Translations under genes and position numbers: made by a program | Assembly: GCA_003242515.1 (NCBI GenBank) | Contig: QGUS01000024.1 | Location: 1-13,433, forward strand | Source: Actinomycetota bacterium | GTDB taxonomy: Bacteria > Actinomycetota > Acidimicrobiia > Spongiisociales > ZC4RG35 | Direction of reading: 5' to 3' | Length of the DNA: 13,433 nucleotides | Notes under the pieces: generated by a model | The model's database searches: none | Told to the model about the DNA's origin: nothing | The model's input: only the letters and a program-made list of their open reading frames with translations | In this document: one piece after another, positions 6,076 through 12,541 of the stretch | Layout of the letters: each line of letters starts with the position of its first letter | How positions within the stretch are numbered: position 1 is the first letter of the stretch

Positions 6076-7422
6076 ATGACGACACAGCAGACCGAGATGC
6101 GGCCGGGATACCGCAACCCGCCCCACTCCCGGGAGGCAGAGGAGTCGGTCATCGGTGCGGTCCTGCTCTCCGAGGAGGCCGTCAACGAGGTCATGGACCG
6201 GATCCATCCGGAGGACTTCTACGTCCCGGCCCACCAGGCGATCTTCGAGGCCGTCCGTGACCTGTTCAACCGCAACCAGCCGATCGACGCCGTCACCGTC
6301 GCCGAGGAGCTGCGCCGCCGCGGCGAGCTGGAGAAGATCGGCGGCGTCACCTACCTGACCCGGCTGGTCGACATCGTCCCGTCCACTTCGAACATCGCCT
6401 ACTACGCGGGCATCGTCGAGGAGCACGCCAAGCGCCGGGAGCTGATCCGGGCCGGCGCCGTGATCACCGACTACGCCTTCGACATCGACGAGGACATCAC
6501 CTCGGTGGTGGACCGGGCCGAGCAGGCGGTGCTGGGCGTGGCGGAGCGCCGCGCCTCCCAGAGCCTCCAGGAGATCGGCCCGATGTTCAGCGAGGTCCTG
6601 GAGCAGATCGAGCTCCTGGAGCAGCGGGGGTCGGAGGTCATCGGCCTGCCCACCGGCTTCGTCGACCTCGACAAGCTCGTCCCGGGTCTCCGCCCCGCCA
6701 ACCTCGTCGTGGTGGCGGCCCGTCCCGGCATGGGGAAGTCCTCGTTCGCCCTGGGCATCGCCACCCACGCCGCGATGAAGAGCGAGCCGGTGGCCATCTT
6801 CTCCCTGGAGATGTCCCGGGAGGAGCTGGTGCAGCGCATCCTCTCGTCGGTGGCCAAGGTCGACTCCCGCAAGTTGCAGAACGGCCAACTCGGCGACCTC
6901 TGGCCCCGGGTGGTAGACGCCGCCGGGAAGCTCTACCAGGCGCCGATCTTCATCGACGACTCCCCGATCGTCTCGGTCACCGACGTCCGGGCCAAGTGCC
7001 GGCGTCTCAAGCGGAAGCAGGGCCTCTCGCTGGTCGTGATCGACTACCTCCAGCTGATGCAGGCTTCCTCCAAGGAGAACCGCCAGCAGGAGATCTCGGA
7101 GATCACCCGTGGCCTGAAGAACCTGGCGCGTGAGCTCGAGGTCCCGATCATCGCGGTCTCCCAGCTCAACCGGTCGCTGGAGCAGAGGGAGGACAAGCGG
7201 CCCCGCCTCGCCGACCTCCGTGAGTCCGGCGCCATCGAGCAGGACGCCGACATCGTGATGTTCATCTACCGTCACGACTACTACCACCCCGAGGACGTGG
7301 AGAGCAGGGGCATCGCCGAGATCCACATTGCCAAGCACCGTTCCGGTCCGCAGGGCGTGGTGCAGCTCACCTTCCAGCCCGAGTTCACCAGGTTCGCCAA
7401 CCTGGGCCGCGACGTGATGTGA
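6076..7422 (+). CDS. dnaB: Replicative DNA helicase DnaB
   Basis: A 448-residue hexameric 5'-3' helicase that unwinds the replication fork and interacts with primase. The N-terminal collar domain includes PHSREAEESVIGAVLL and PEDFYVPAHQAIFEAV. The RecA-like domain has Walker A RPGMGKSS (residues 216-223), SLEMSREELVQRILS, Walker B LVVIDYLQLM (D323), ISEITRGLKNLARELEVPIIAVSQLNR, and the DLRESGAIEQDADIVMFIYR block with the arginine-finger region. The length is normal and no intein interrupts Walker A, unlike in several mycobacteria. The start is ATG 6076 or GTG 6073; GGAGG at 6068-6072 is very close to both. It follows the rplI terminator, in the common rplI-dnaB order, and is probably cotranscribed with dcd 10 bp downstream. 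Confidence 0.97.
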   Translation: MTTQQTEMRPGYRNPPHSREAEESVIGAVLLSEEAVNEVMDRIHPEDFYVPAHQAIFEAVRDLFNRNQPIDAVTVAEELRRRGELEKIGGVTYLTRLVDIVPSTSNIAYYAGIVEEHAKRRELIRAGAVITDYAFDIDEDITSVVDRAEQAVLGVAERRASQSLQEIGPMFSEVLEQIELLEQRGSEVIGLPTGFVDLDKLVPGLRPANLVVVAARPGMGKSSFALGIATHAAMKSEPVAIFSLEMSREELVQRILSSVAKVDSRKLQNGQLGDLWPRVVDAAGKLYQAPIFIDDSPIVSVTDVRAKCRRLKRKQGLSLVVIDYLQLMQASSKENRQQEISEITRGLKNLARELEVPIIAVSQLNRSLEQREDKRPRLADLRESGAIEQDADIVMFIYRHDYYHPEDVESRGIAEIHIAKHRSGPQGVVQLTFQPEFTRFANLGRDVM

Positions 7423-7432
7423 GGAGCAGGGG

Positions 7433-7999
7433 ATGATCTTCTCGGACCGTGACCTGAGGAAGCTGATCGACGAGGGGCGGCTCGTGATCGAGCCGTTCGA
7501 CCCCGACTCGGTGCAGCCCTCTTCGATCGACCTCCGGGTGGGCAGCCAGTTCCGGGTGTTCGCCAACAGCCGGTACCCGTTCATCGACGTCAAGAAGCGG
7601 ATGGACGACCTCACGGAGCTGATCGAGGTGTCCGAGGACGAGCCGTTCATCCTCCATCCCGGCGAGTTCGTGCTGGGCACGACCCTGGAGCGGGTGGCGC
7701 TGCCCGACGACGTGGTGGGACGCCTCGAGGGGAAGTCGTCGCTGGGTCGGCTCGGCCTCCTGATCCACTCCACCGCCGGCTATGTGGATCCGGGCTTCAA
7801 CGGCTACCTGACGCTGGAGCTGTCCAACGTGGCCAACCTGCCCATCACCATCTACCCGAGGATGCGGATCGGCCAGCTGTCGATCTTCCAGATGACCTCG
7901 CCGGCGGAGAGGCCGTACGGGTCGACCGCGCTGGGGAGCAAGTACAGCGGGCAGGTCGGGCCGACCCCGTCCCGGTACTACGAGAACTTCGACCGCTGA
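7433..7999 (+). CDS. dcd: dCTP deaminase, probably the bifunctional dCTP deaminase/dUTPase type
   Basis: A 188-residue trimeric dUTPase-fold enzyme that converts dCTP to dUTP and, in the mycobacterial and archaeal-type members, hydrolyses dUTP to dUMP for thymidylate synthesis. MIFSDRDLRKLIDEGRLVI, SIDLRVG, LEGKSSLGRLGLLIHSTAGYVDPGFNG, LTLELSNVANLPI and YGSTALGSKYSGQVGPTPSRYYENF follow the M. tuberculosis bifunctional enzyme closely as I recall it, including the STAG-x-x-DPG active-site stretch. GAGGAG at 7421-7426 gives good spacing to ATG 7433. Bifunctionality is inferred from motif similarity only. The gene ends 3 bp from the convergent metA stop, and no terminator is visible. Confidence 0.93.
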   Translation: MIFSDRDLRKLIDEGRLVIEPFDPDSVQPSSIDLRVGSQFRVFANSRYPFIDVKKRMDDLTELIEVSEDEPFILHPGEFVLGTTLERVALPDDVVGRLEGKSSLGRLGLLIHSTAGYVDPGFNGYLTLELSNVANLPITIYPRMRIGQLSIFQMTSPAERPYGSTALGSKYSGQVGPTPSRYYENFDR

Positions 8000-8002
8000 G
8001 GC

Positions 8003-8995
8003 TCAGCCGGCCCGCGATGGCGCGGTGATCCCGGCCAGCCAGTTTCCGACCAGCGTGCGCGCCGCCCCAGCCCAGACCGGCTGGAGGCCGTCCACGAACT
8101 CGTCGGCCCTCGTGTCCGGAGGCGCCGCGCCCCGTTCGCGGGCAGCCCGCACCAGGCGGCGGTGTTCCTCCAGTGCGGGGATGGCGTCCTCCGGGAAGTA
8201 GGCGACGGGATAGGGCGGCAGGGCGTCCTCCTCGCCGGCCAGGTAGCGGTCGATCTCCCGCTGGTACTCCTTGGCGATGCTCACCACGTCGTACTCGATG
8301 TGGCCCTGGAGGAACACGTAGAACCCGTCGGCCGCCGTGGCGAGGAGGGTCCCCGCCTCGTCGCTGTAGACCAGCACCTTCGCCCCGGCCCCGGTGAAGC
8401 GCTCCGCGGGGATGTCGTACCACCGGGAGTGCGGCACCACGAGCCCCGGCTCCACGCCTTCGACCAGAGGGTCCGCCGCCGTGGGACGGTGGGAGAACCA
8501 GCCCCACATCTTCCGCGGGAGCCGCTCCCTCCTGGTCCCGAAACGGTGCTCCATCACCGCATGCGTGGCGAGGCAGCTGCACAGGACGGACCGGGTCTCC
8601 CGCTCCGCCCACTCCAGCACCTCGACCAGCCCGGGCCAGAAGGGCTCTTCCGCGAGCAGCGGCCGCGCCGGGTTGGCCCCGGTGACCACCAGCGCGTCGA
8701 GCCCGTCGCGGCGGACCTCCTCGAAGGTGGAGTAGTGGGCGGCGATGTGCGTCCGCGCCTCGTCGCCCCGGGCCTCCGCGGCGACGGTGAACGGGCGGAC
8801 CTCCACCTCCACGTCGGGGTGGGCGAGGACCCGCAGCCACTGCCGGTCGGTGGCCCGCAGGGCCGCGTCCGGCATCAGGTTGAGCAGGCCCACCCTGACG
8901 ACCCGCCCCGTGGTCTCGCCGGGGGCGACGGTCGGTACTCCCTCGCGTGCCACCTCCTCGATGGCGGGGAGCGTGGATCCGGCGACGATCGGCAT
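8003..8995 (-). CDS. metA: MetA-family homoserine O-acyltransferase (succinyl or acetyl donor unresolved)
   Basis: A 330-residue class I glutamine-amidotransferase-fold enzyme that acylates homoserine at the start of methionine synthesis. VGLLNLMPDAALRATDRQWLRVL, DALVVTGANPA, FWPGLVEVLEWAERETRSVLCSCLATHAV, WGWFSHRP, VPHSRWYDIP and FVFLQGHIEYD-like blocks identify it. The likely nucleophile is C141 with H232 and E234 (QGHIEYD). Two oddities: the LMP-K-K of E. coli MetA is LMPDA here, and the residue aligned with the donor-selecting position 111 (Gly for succinyl-CoA, Glu for acetyl-CoA) is Ala110. The donor is therefore uncertain. The start at 8995 overlaps the flavoprotein stop (TGATG), so it is translationally coupled and lies in the SAM-riboswitch operon; the divergent MetY would use its product. 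Confidence 0.87.
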   Translation of the reverse strand: MPIVAGSTLPAIEEVAREGVPTVAPGETTGRVVRVGLLNLMPDAALRATDRQWLRVLAHPDVEVEVRPFTVAAEARGDEARTHIAAHYSTFEEVRRDGLDALVVTGANPARPLLAEEPFWPGLVEVLEWAERETRSVLCSCLATHAVMEHRFGTRRERLPRKMWGWFSHRPTAADPLVEGVEPGLVVPHSRWYDIPAERFTGAGAKVLVYSDEAGTLLATAADGFYVFLQGHIEYDVVSIAKEYQREIDRYLAGEEDALPPYPVAYFPEDAIPALEEHRRLVRAARERGAAPPDTRADEFVDGLQPVWAGAARTLVGNWLAGITAPSRAG

Positions 8996-10245
8996 CAAGC
9001 CCCCTTTCTGGCTACCGCCTGCAGGTACGACAGGAGGTGCGCCGTGATGTCCGCGGCGTCGTCCTCGATGCCGCAGATGAACGAAGACTTCCGCCGGCGG
9101 AGGAACGTCAGGCCCAGGCGGTAGACGCCCGGGGCTCCGGTGACGATCCCTCCGTCGTGGATCAGCTCCCCCTTGCGGTCGAACACAGGCAGGTGCAGCC
9201 AGCTGTGGTCCGACCGGTAGCCGGTCGCCCACACGACCGCCCCGATGCCCTCCTTCTCCAGGTCGAGGCCCAGCGGTGGGTTGGGGTCCACACGGGTCGG
9301 CTCCGGGCGGTGGGGGTCGTCCACCTCCCCGTCGACGCCTGCATCCCGTGCCCAGGCGTCGAACGTGTCGAGCATCCGGTTCTGCTTCAGGTCGGCGAGC
9401 TGGCACATGTTGGCCAACGACCCGGAGAACACGGCGCGCCGCTCGTCGAGCCCGACGAGACGGCCCACGATGCGGACCCCGATGGAGGCGAGCTCGTTGA
9501 GCCCGATGCTCCGCCGCTCGGGGGTGCCGATGAGCTGGGGCGACGGGACCCGCCGTGCCCTGACGATGTCGTCGACCTCGTCGTACCGATCGTCGAGCAG
9601 TCCGGAGCGCTCCATCCACCACTGCACGTCCCTGCCCCGGTAGGTCCGCGGCATGCGGACGTGGTTGCCGACGGCCAGCGTCACCCGTCGCCCGGCCGAA
9701 GCCAGCTCCTCCGCGATCTGGACGCCGGACGCCGATGCCCCGACCACCAGCACCCCTTCGGCCTCGACCTGCTCCGGTGCGCGGTAGTGGATGGTCGATA
9801 TCTGCTGCAGGGGAGCCCTGAGATCGGGGAGCTTCGGCTGGTTGCAGGCGCCGGTGGCGATCACCACCACCCGCGCCTGCCAGCGGTGCCGCGGCGTGAC
9901 CACCTCGTAGCCATCACCCGCGGCCGTCACCGACTCCACCGGGCTGCCGGTGATCACCGGTGCGCCGAACGACTCGGCGTACCGCTTCACGAACCCGGCG
10001 ACCTCGACGGCGGTCGCGTACCCGTCCCGGTCATCCCCGTCGTACGCCATGCCGGGGAGGCGGGTCTGCCAGTTGGGGGTGAGGAGCCGCATCGACTCCC
10101 ACCGCTCGGTCAGCCACGAGTTGGCCACCTCGCCGCGCTCGAACACGACATGCTCCACTCCCTCCCGGGTGAGGAACCAGCTGGCGGCCAGGCCGGCATG
10201 ACCGGCCCCGATGACGACGACGGGGATTCGGGATGCGGGGAGCAT
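8995..10245 (-). CDS. FAD/NAD(P)-dependent flavoprotein oxidoreductase (FMO/CzcO-like)
   Basis: A 416-residue two-dinucleotide-binding flavoprotein. The FAD Rossmann motif is at the N-terminus (VVVIGAGHAGLAASWFLTREGVEHVVFER, GxGxxG near residues 13-18), followed by NSWLTERWESMRLLTPNWQTRLPG, an ATG-like turn (VVIATGACNQPKLP), a second Rossmann motif for NAD(P)H (VLVVGASASGVQIAEEL) and a C-terminal WATGYRSDHSWL. This layout is that of flavin monooxygenase-like enzymes; the RWESxxLLTPNW block recalls actinobacterial flavoproteins of the MSMEG_0569 type. The substrate is unknown; in a SAM-controlled methionine operon an organosulfur or thiol substrate is a reasonable inference, not shown. It is coupled on both sides by TGATG overlaps, with the OsmC-like gene upstream and metA downstream. 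Confidence 0.85.
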   Translation of the reverse strand: MLPASRIPVVVIGAGHAGLAASWFLTREGVEHVVFERGEVANSWLTERWESMRLLTPNWQTRLPGMAYDGDDRDGYATAVEVAGFVKRYAESFGAPVITGSPVESVTAAGDGYEVVTPRHRWQARVVVIATGACNQPKLPDLRAPLQQISTIHYRAPEQVEAEGVLVVGASASGVQIAEELASAGRRVTLAVGNHVRMPRTYRGRDVQWWMERSGLLDDRYDEVDDIVRARRVPSPQLIGTPERRSIGLNELASIGVRIVGRLVGLDERRAVFSGSLANMCQLADLKQNRMLDTFDAWARDAGVDGEVDDPHRPEPTRVDPNPPLGLDLEKEGIGAVVWATGYRSDHSWLHLPVFDRKGELIHDGGIVTGAPGVYRLGLTFLRRRKSSFICGIEDDAADITAHLLSYLQAVARKGA

Positions 10246-10808
10246 CAGGCGACGGTGACGACGACCTGGGTCGGGTTGGTCAGCGCATCGAAGACCGCTG
10301 ACCGCTTCTGCGACTGGGCCACCAGCGCCTCGATGTCGGCGCGGGAGGCATCGGCGTCGATCTCGAAGGTCACCCGGACCTGGTTGAACCCGTTGCGGAC
10401 GTCGGGGTCGGCTCCGAGGATCCCGAGGATGTCGTGGTCGCCCTCAATGGTGGCCTTCACCGAGCGCAGCTGGATGCCTCGGTTCTGGGCGACGCTGGCG
10501 ACGCCGGCGGTGAGGCAGGCGCCCAGGCCGGCGAGGACGATCTCGACGGGCGTGGCACCCAGGTCTTCGGCGGCGAACACCTCCGGGTGGTCGGCCTCGA
10601 AGGTGAAGGTGGAGCGGTGCTTGTGCTCACCGCCCAGGCCGCGGAAGCCCTCGACGGTGCCCAGGCTGTGGGTGCCGTTGATCCACTCGGTGGTGGCCTT
10701 CCAGGTGAACCTGGCCAGCTCGGGGTTCCCGCTCAGGGCAACCCGAGCGTCGAGCAAGGCGCCGACGTTGACTCCGTTGTCGACGGGAGGGGTCTGGGTT
10801 GTGGTCAT
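10245..10808 (-). CDS. OsmC-family protein with a single cysteine
   Basis: A 187-residue OsmC/Ohr-fold protein. FTWKATTEWINGTHSLGTVEGFRGLGGEHKHRSTFTFEADHPEVFAAED, then TPVEIVLAGLGACLTAGVA, then RGIQLRSVKATIEGDHDILGILG and a KRSAVFDALTNP block follow the family. OsmC and Ohr are thiol peroxidases with two catalytic cysteines; here the first is C98 (GLGAC) but the second position (CPV in E. coli OsmC) is S170 (RSAV), and C98 is the only cysteine. Classical peroxide reduction is thus doubtful; many OsmC-like proteins of this group have unknown roles. Start ATG 10808 has AAGGAGA at 10815-10821, 6 nt away; the longer in-frame opening to 10946 crosses the small ORF and hairpin and is rejected. It is the first long gene of the riboswitch operon. 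Confidence 0.88.
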   Translation of the reverse strand: MTTTQTPPVDNGVNVGALLDARVALSGNPELARFTWKATTEWINGTHSLGTVEGFRGLGGEHKHRSTFTFEADHPEVFAAEDLGATPVEIVLAGLGACLTAGVASVAQNRGIQLRSVKATIEGDHDILGILGADPDVRNGFNQVRVTFEIDADASRADIEALVAQSQKRSAVFDALTNPTQVVVTVA

Positions 10809-10878
10809 GGTGTGTCTCCTTCGTGGTTGTTGCGGAAATGGGTCGACGAAGCACGCCGGAAGGCGTTGCTGCCCTGGT

Positions 10879-10928
10879 GCTCCCGGGTGGTGGCGGCTTC
10901 TAGACGGTGGGTCTTGCCACCCGGGAGC
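10879..10928 (-). promoter_or_regulatory. 12-bp hairpin overlapping the end of the small Cys/Met ORF, candidate attenuator
   Basis: GCTCCCGGGTGG (minus strand, 10928-10917) is perfectly complementary to CCACCCGGGAGC (10890-10879), with a 26-nt loop containing the TAG stop of the small ORF and a nested 4-bp stem. A ribosome on the last codons would melt the 5' arm, so folding depends on translation. No U-tract follows; a second short hairpin (10853-10866, loop TTCC) lies between this and the OsmC Shine-Dalgarno. Confidence 0.45.
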
Positions 10929-11019
10929 GGAGACACGCCATGGCACACATGCAGGCGCGCATGCACCGGCGGGTGCCCGGCTGGGTGGGGTGGGTGTGGA
11001 TCGCTGACTTGTTGGCCAT
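10900..11019 (-). CDS. 39-residue Cys/Met-rich small ORF between the SAM riboswitch and the osmC-like gene
   Basis: ATG at 11019 to TAG at 10902-10900. AAGGAGG at 11025-11031, 5 nt upstream, is the best Shine-Dalgarno in the window, so translation is likely. The first 18 residues are hydrophilic with two His; residues 19-30 read CMRACMCAMACL, giving four cysteines (19, 23, 25, 29; C-x3-C-x-C-x3-C) and three interleaved methionines (20, 24, 27). Six Arg and one Lys and no acidic residue make it strongly basic. I do not recognise a family. Two readings: a leader peptide whose Cys/Met codons time ribosome stalling against the overlapping hairpin, like the poly-cysteine leader ORFs known in mycobacteria, or a small metal- or thiol-reactive protein. 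It lies 91 nt upstream of the OsmC start and 64 nt after the riboswitch. Confidence 0.7.
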   Translation of the reverse strand: MANKSAIHTHPTQPGTRRCMRACMCAMACLRSRVARPTV

Positions 11020-11024
11020 GGTGT

Positions 11025-11031
11025 CCTCCTT
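11025..11031 (-). promoter_or_regulatory. Strong Shine-Dalgarno of the small ORF
   Basis: AAGGAGG on the minus strand, with spacer ACACC to the ATG at 11019. It decides that the 39-codon ORF starts here. A 6-bp hairpin (GCGCTC/GAGCGC, 11039-11053) lies 7 nt upstream, between the riboswitch and this site. Confidence 0.75.
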
Positions 11032-11082
11032 CTCGCACGCGCTCTCTGAGCGCCTCGAGCGGGGTCACCGCCGTCAGCAGTT

Positions 11083-11162
11083 ACTCATCGATCAGGCATT
11101 GGCACCGGTTTCCCGGTTGCCGCGGCTTCACAGGGCCTGTCCCTCCACCGCTCTTGATGAGC
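11083..11162 (-). ncRNA. SAM-I-clan riboswitch (S-box; possibly the SAM-I/IV variant)
   Basis: On the minus strand, P1 is CTCATC (11161-11156) pairing with GATGAG (11089-11084), extendable by a G-U pair. Inside are the conserved S-box blocks: AAGAG then GGTGGAGGGAC (11149-11139), GGCCC, TGAAGCC (11130-11124), GGCAACC (11121-11115) and GGTGCCAA (11106-11099). P3 forms from GGCAACCGG and CCGGTGCC around a GAAA tetraloop. These are the kink-turn and SAM-binding core elements of the family. The segment after GGTGCCAA is too short for the usual P4 helix, which favours the SAM-I/IV variant. It begins about 10 nt after the predicted transcription start and precedes the small ORF, osmC-like, flavoprotein and metA genes; SAM binding should lower their expression. 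Confidence 0.93.
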
Positions 11163-11176
11163 GCGTTCGTGTCTCC

Positions 11177-11205
11177 ACTACAGCATCCGGAACCGAGGTC
11201 GTCAA
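11177..11205 (-). promoter_or_regulatory. Promoter of the SAM-riboswitch operon
   Basis: On the minus strand, TTGACG (11205-11200) and TGTAGT (11182-11177) are separated by exactly 17 bp. This is the best sigma-70-type pair in the window. Transcription would begin near 11170, just upstream of the aptamer. Confidence 0.65.
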
Positions 11206-11239
11206 GACCATGCCCGTCCGACGCCGCGGGACCCTGCGC

Positions 11240-11245
11240 TAAGGT
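11240..11245 (+). promoter_or_regulatory. Putative -10 box of metY
   Basis: TAAGGT (TANNNT) ends 9 nt before the metY ATG, and no Shine-Dalgarno lies between, so a leaderless or very short-leader mRNA is likely. There is therefore no room for a riboswitch in the metY transcript from this promoter. The -35 is not clear. Confidence 0.45.
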
Positions 11246-11254
11246 CGCAGGCCC

Positions 11255-12541
11255 ATGTCAGTCAGCGAGGAGTACGGGTTCGACACCAGGGCGATCCACG
11301 CCGGCCAGCGGCCGGACCCGGAGACGGGCGCCCGCGCCATGCCGATATACGCCACCACTTCGTACGTCTTCGAGGACGTGCAACACGCGGCGGATCTCTT
11401 CGCCTTGCAGACTTTCGGCAACATCTATTCCCGTCTCTCCAACCCGACCAATGCGGCCTTCGAAGAGCGCATGGCAGCGTTGGAAGGGGGCCTGGGTGCG
11501 CTGGCGGCTGCTTCGGGCAAATCCGCCCAGTTGATCGCCTTCCTCACGCTCGTCCAGGCGGGGGATCACATCGTGTCGTCCAACGCCCTCTACGGCGGCA
11601 CCTACATGCAGCTCGACGTGACGCTGCGACGTCTCGGCGTCGACGTCACCTTCGTCGACCTCGCCGACCCGGACGAGGTGGAGGCGGCGATCCGGCCGGA
11701 GACCAAGCTGATCTTCGGCGAGATCATCGCCAACCCGAGCGGCGTGGTCATGGACGTCGAGCTCTACGCGAAGATGGCCAATGCCCACGGCATCCCGCTC
11801 ATGGTGGACAGCACTTTCGCCACCCCTTACTTGTGCCGTCCCTTCGAATGGGGCGCCGACATCGTCGTCCATTCGGCCACCAAGTTCATCGGCGGACATG
11901 GCACCGTGCTGGGTGGAGTGATCGTCGAGTCGGGTCGCTTTCCCTACGACAACGGGAAGTTCCCCCTGATCACCGACCCGTCACCCTCGTATCACGGGCT
12001 GATCTTCTGGGAGAACTTCCGCGAATACGCCTACCTGATGAGGGCCCGCACGGAAGTCATGCGCGACATCGGCGCGGCCATGTCCCCGTTCAACGCATTC
12101 CAGCTCCTCGTCGGGCTGGAGACGCTCTCGCTGCGGATGGAGCGGCACGTCGCCAACGCGCGCCGGCTCGCCGAGTTCCTCTCCGAGCACCCGCGGGTGA
12201 AGTGGGTCCGGTACCCGATCTTCCCCGACAACCCGTGGACGCCCCTGGCGCAGAAGTACATGCCGGCGGGCCCCGGCGCGGTGTTCAGCTTCGGGATCGA
12301 GGGCGGCTACGAGGCCGGCGTGAGGTTCATCGAGGGCGTGGAGATCGCGTCGCACCTGGCGAACGTGGGCGATGCCAAGACGCTGGTGATCCATCCGGCG
12401 TCGACGACCCACCAGCAGGTCCCGAGGGAACGCCGCGAGGCGATGGGGATCGGGGACGACATGATCCGGGTCTCCGTCGGCCTCGAGACCATCGACGACG
12501 TCATCAGGGACTTCGACCGGGCTCTGGAGGGATCGAAGTGA
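11255..12541 (+). CDS. metY: O-acetylhomoserine sulfhydrylase (MetY), PLP-dependent
   Basis: A 428-residue fold-type I PLP enzyme of the Cys/Met metabolism family, joining sulfide to O-acylhomoserine to give homocysteine. GFDTRAIHAGQRPDPETGARAMPIYATTSYVF, NIYSRLSNPT, LEGGLGALAAASGKSAQ, DSTFATPYLCRP, HSATKFIGGHGTVLGG (PLP-binding K210) and GDAKTLVIHPASTTHQQV are typical. The length and the insert after GGHG (FPLITDPSPSYHGLIFWENF) match MetY rather than the roughly 390-residue cystathionine synthases and lyases, but exact specificity is inferred. ATG 11255 is preceded by TAAGGT and no Shine-Dalgarno. It is divergent from the SAM-controlled metA operon, which probably supplies its substrate. Its TGA overlaps the GTG of the next gene. 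Confidence 0.93.
   Translation: MSVSEEYGFDTRAIHAGQRPDPETGARAMPIYATTSYVFEDVQHAADLFALQTFGNIYSRLSNPTNAAFEERMAALEGGLGALAAASGKSAQLIAFLTLVQAGDHIVSSNALYGGTYMQLDVTLRRLGVDVTFVDLADPDEVEAAIRPETKLIFGEIIANPSGVVMDVELYAKMANAHGIPLMVDSTFATPYLCRPFEWGADIVVHSATKFIGGHGTVLGGVIVESGRFPYDNGKFPLITDPSPSYHGLIFWENFREYAYLMRARTEVMRDIGAAMSPFNAFQLLVGLETLSLRMERHVANARRLAEFLSEHPRVKWVRYPIFPDNPWTPLAQKYMPAGPGAVFSFGIEGGYEAGVRFIEGVEIASHLANVGDAKTLVIHPASTTHQQVPRERREAMGIGDDMIRVSVGLETIDDVIRDFDRALEGSK

Noticed and set aside
6076..7422. Intein in DnaB
   Set aside because: Walker A, Walker B and the C-terminal blocks are contiguous and the length is normal.
8996..9622. N-terminal extension of MetA into the flavoprotein gene (539-residue frame)
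   Set aside because: The extension is Arg/Gly/Ala-rich shadow sequence overlapping a clear flavoprotein; MetA proper starts at the TGATG junction.
10805..11068. 87-residue minus-strand ORF (MTPLEALRER...)
   Set aside because: Different frame from the 39-codon ORF, no Shine-Dalgarno at its start, and it runs through the hairpin and the OsmC start; low-complexity His/Pro composition suggests a chance frame.
10907..11242. 111-residue plus-strand ORF across the riboswitch region
   Set aside because: It lies antisense to the promoter, SAM aptamer and small ORF and has no ribosome site or family resemblance.
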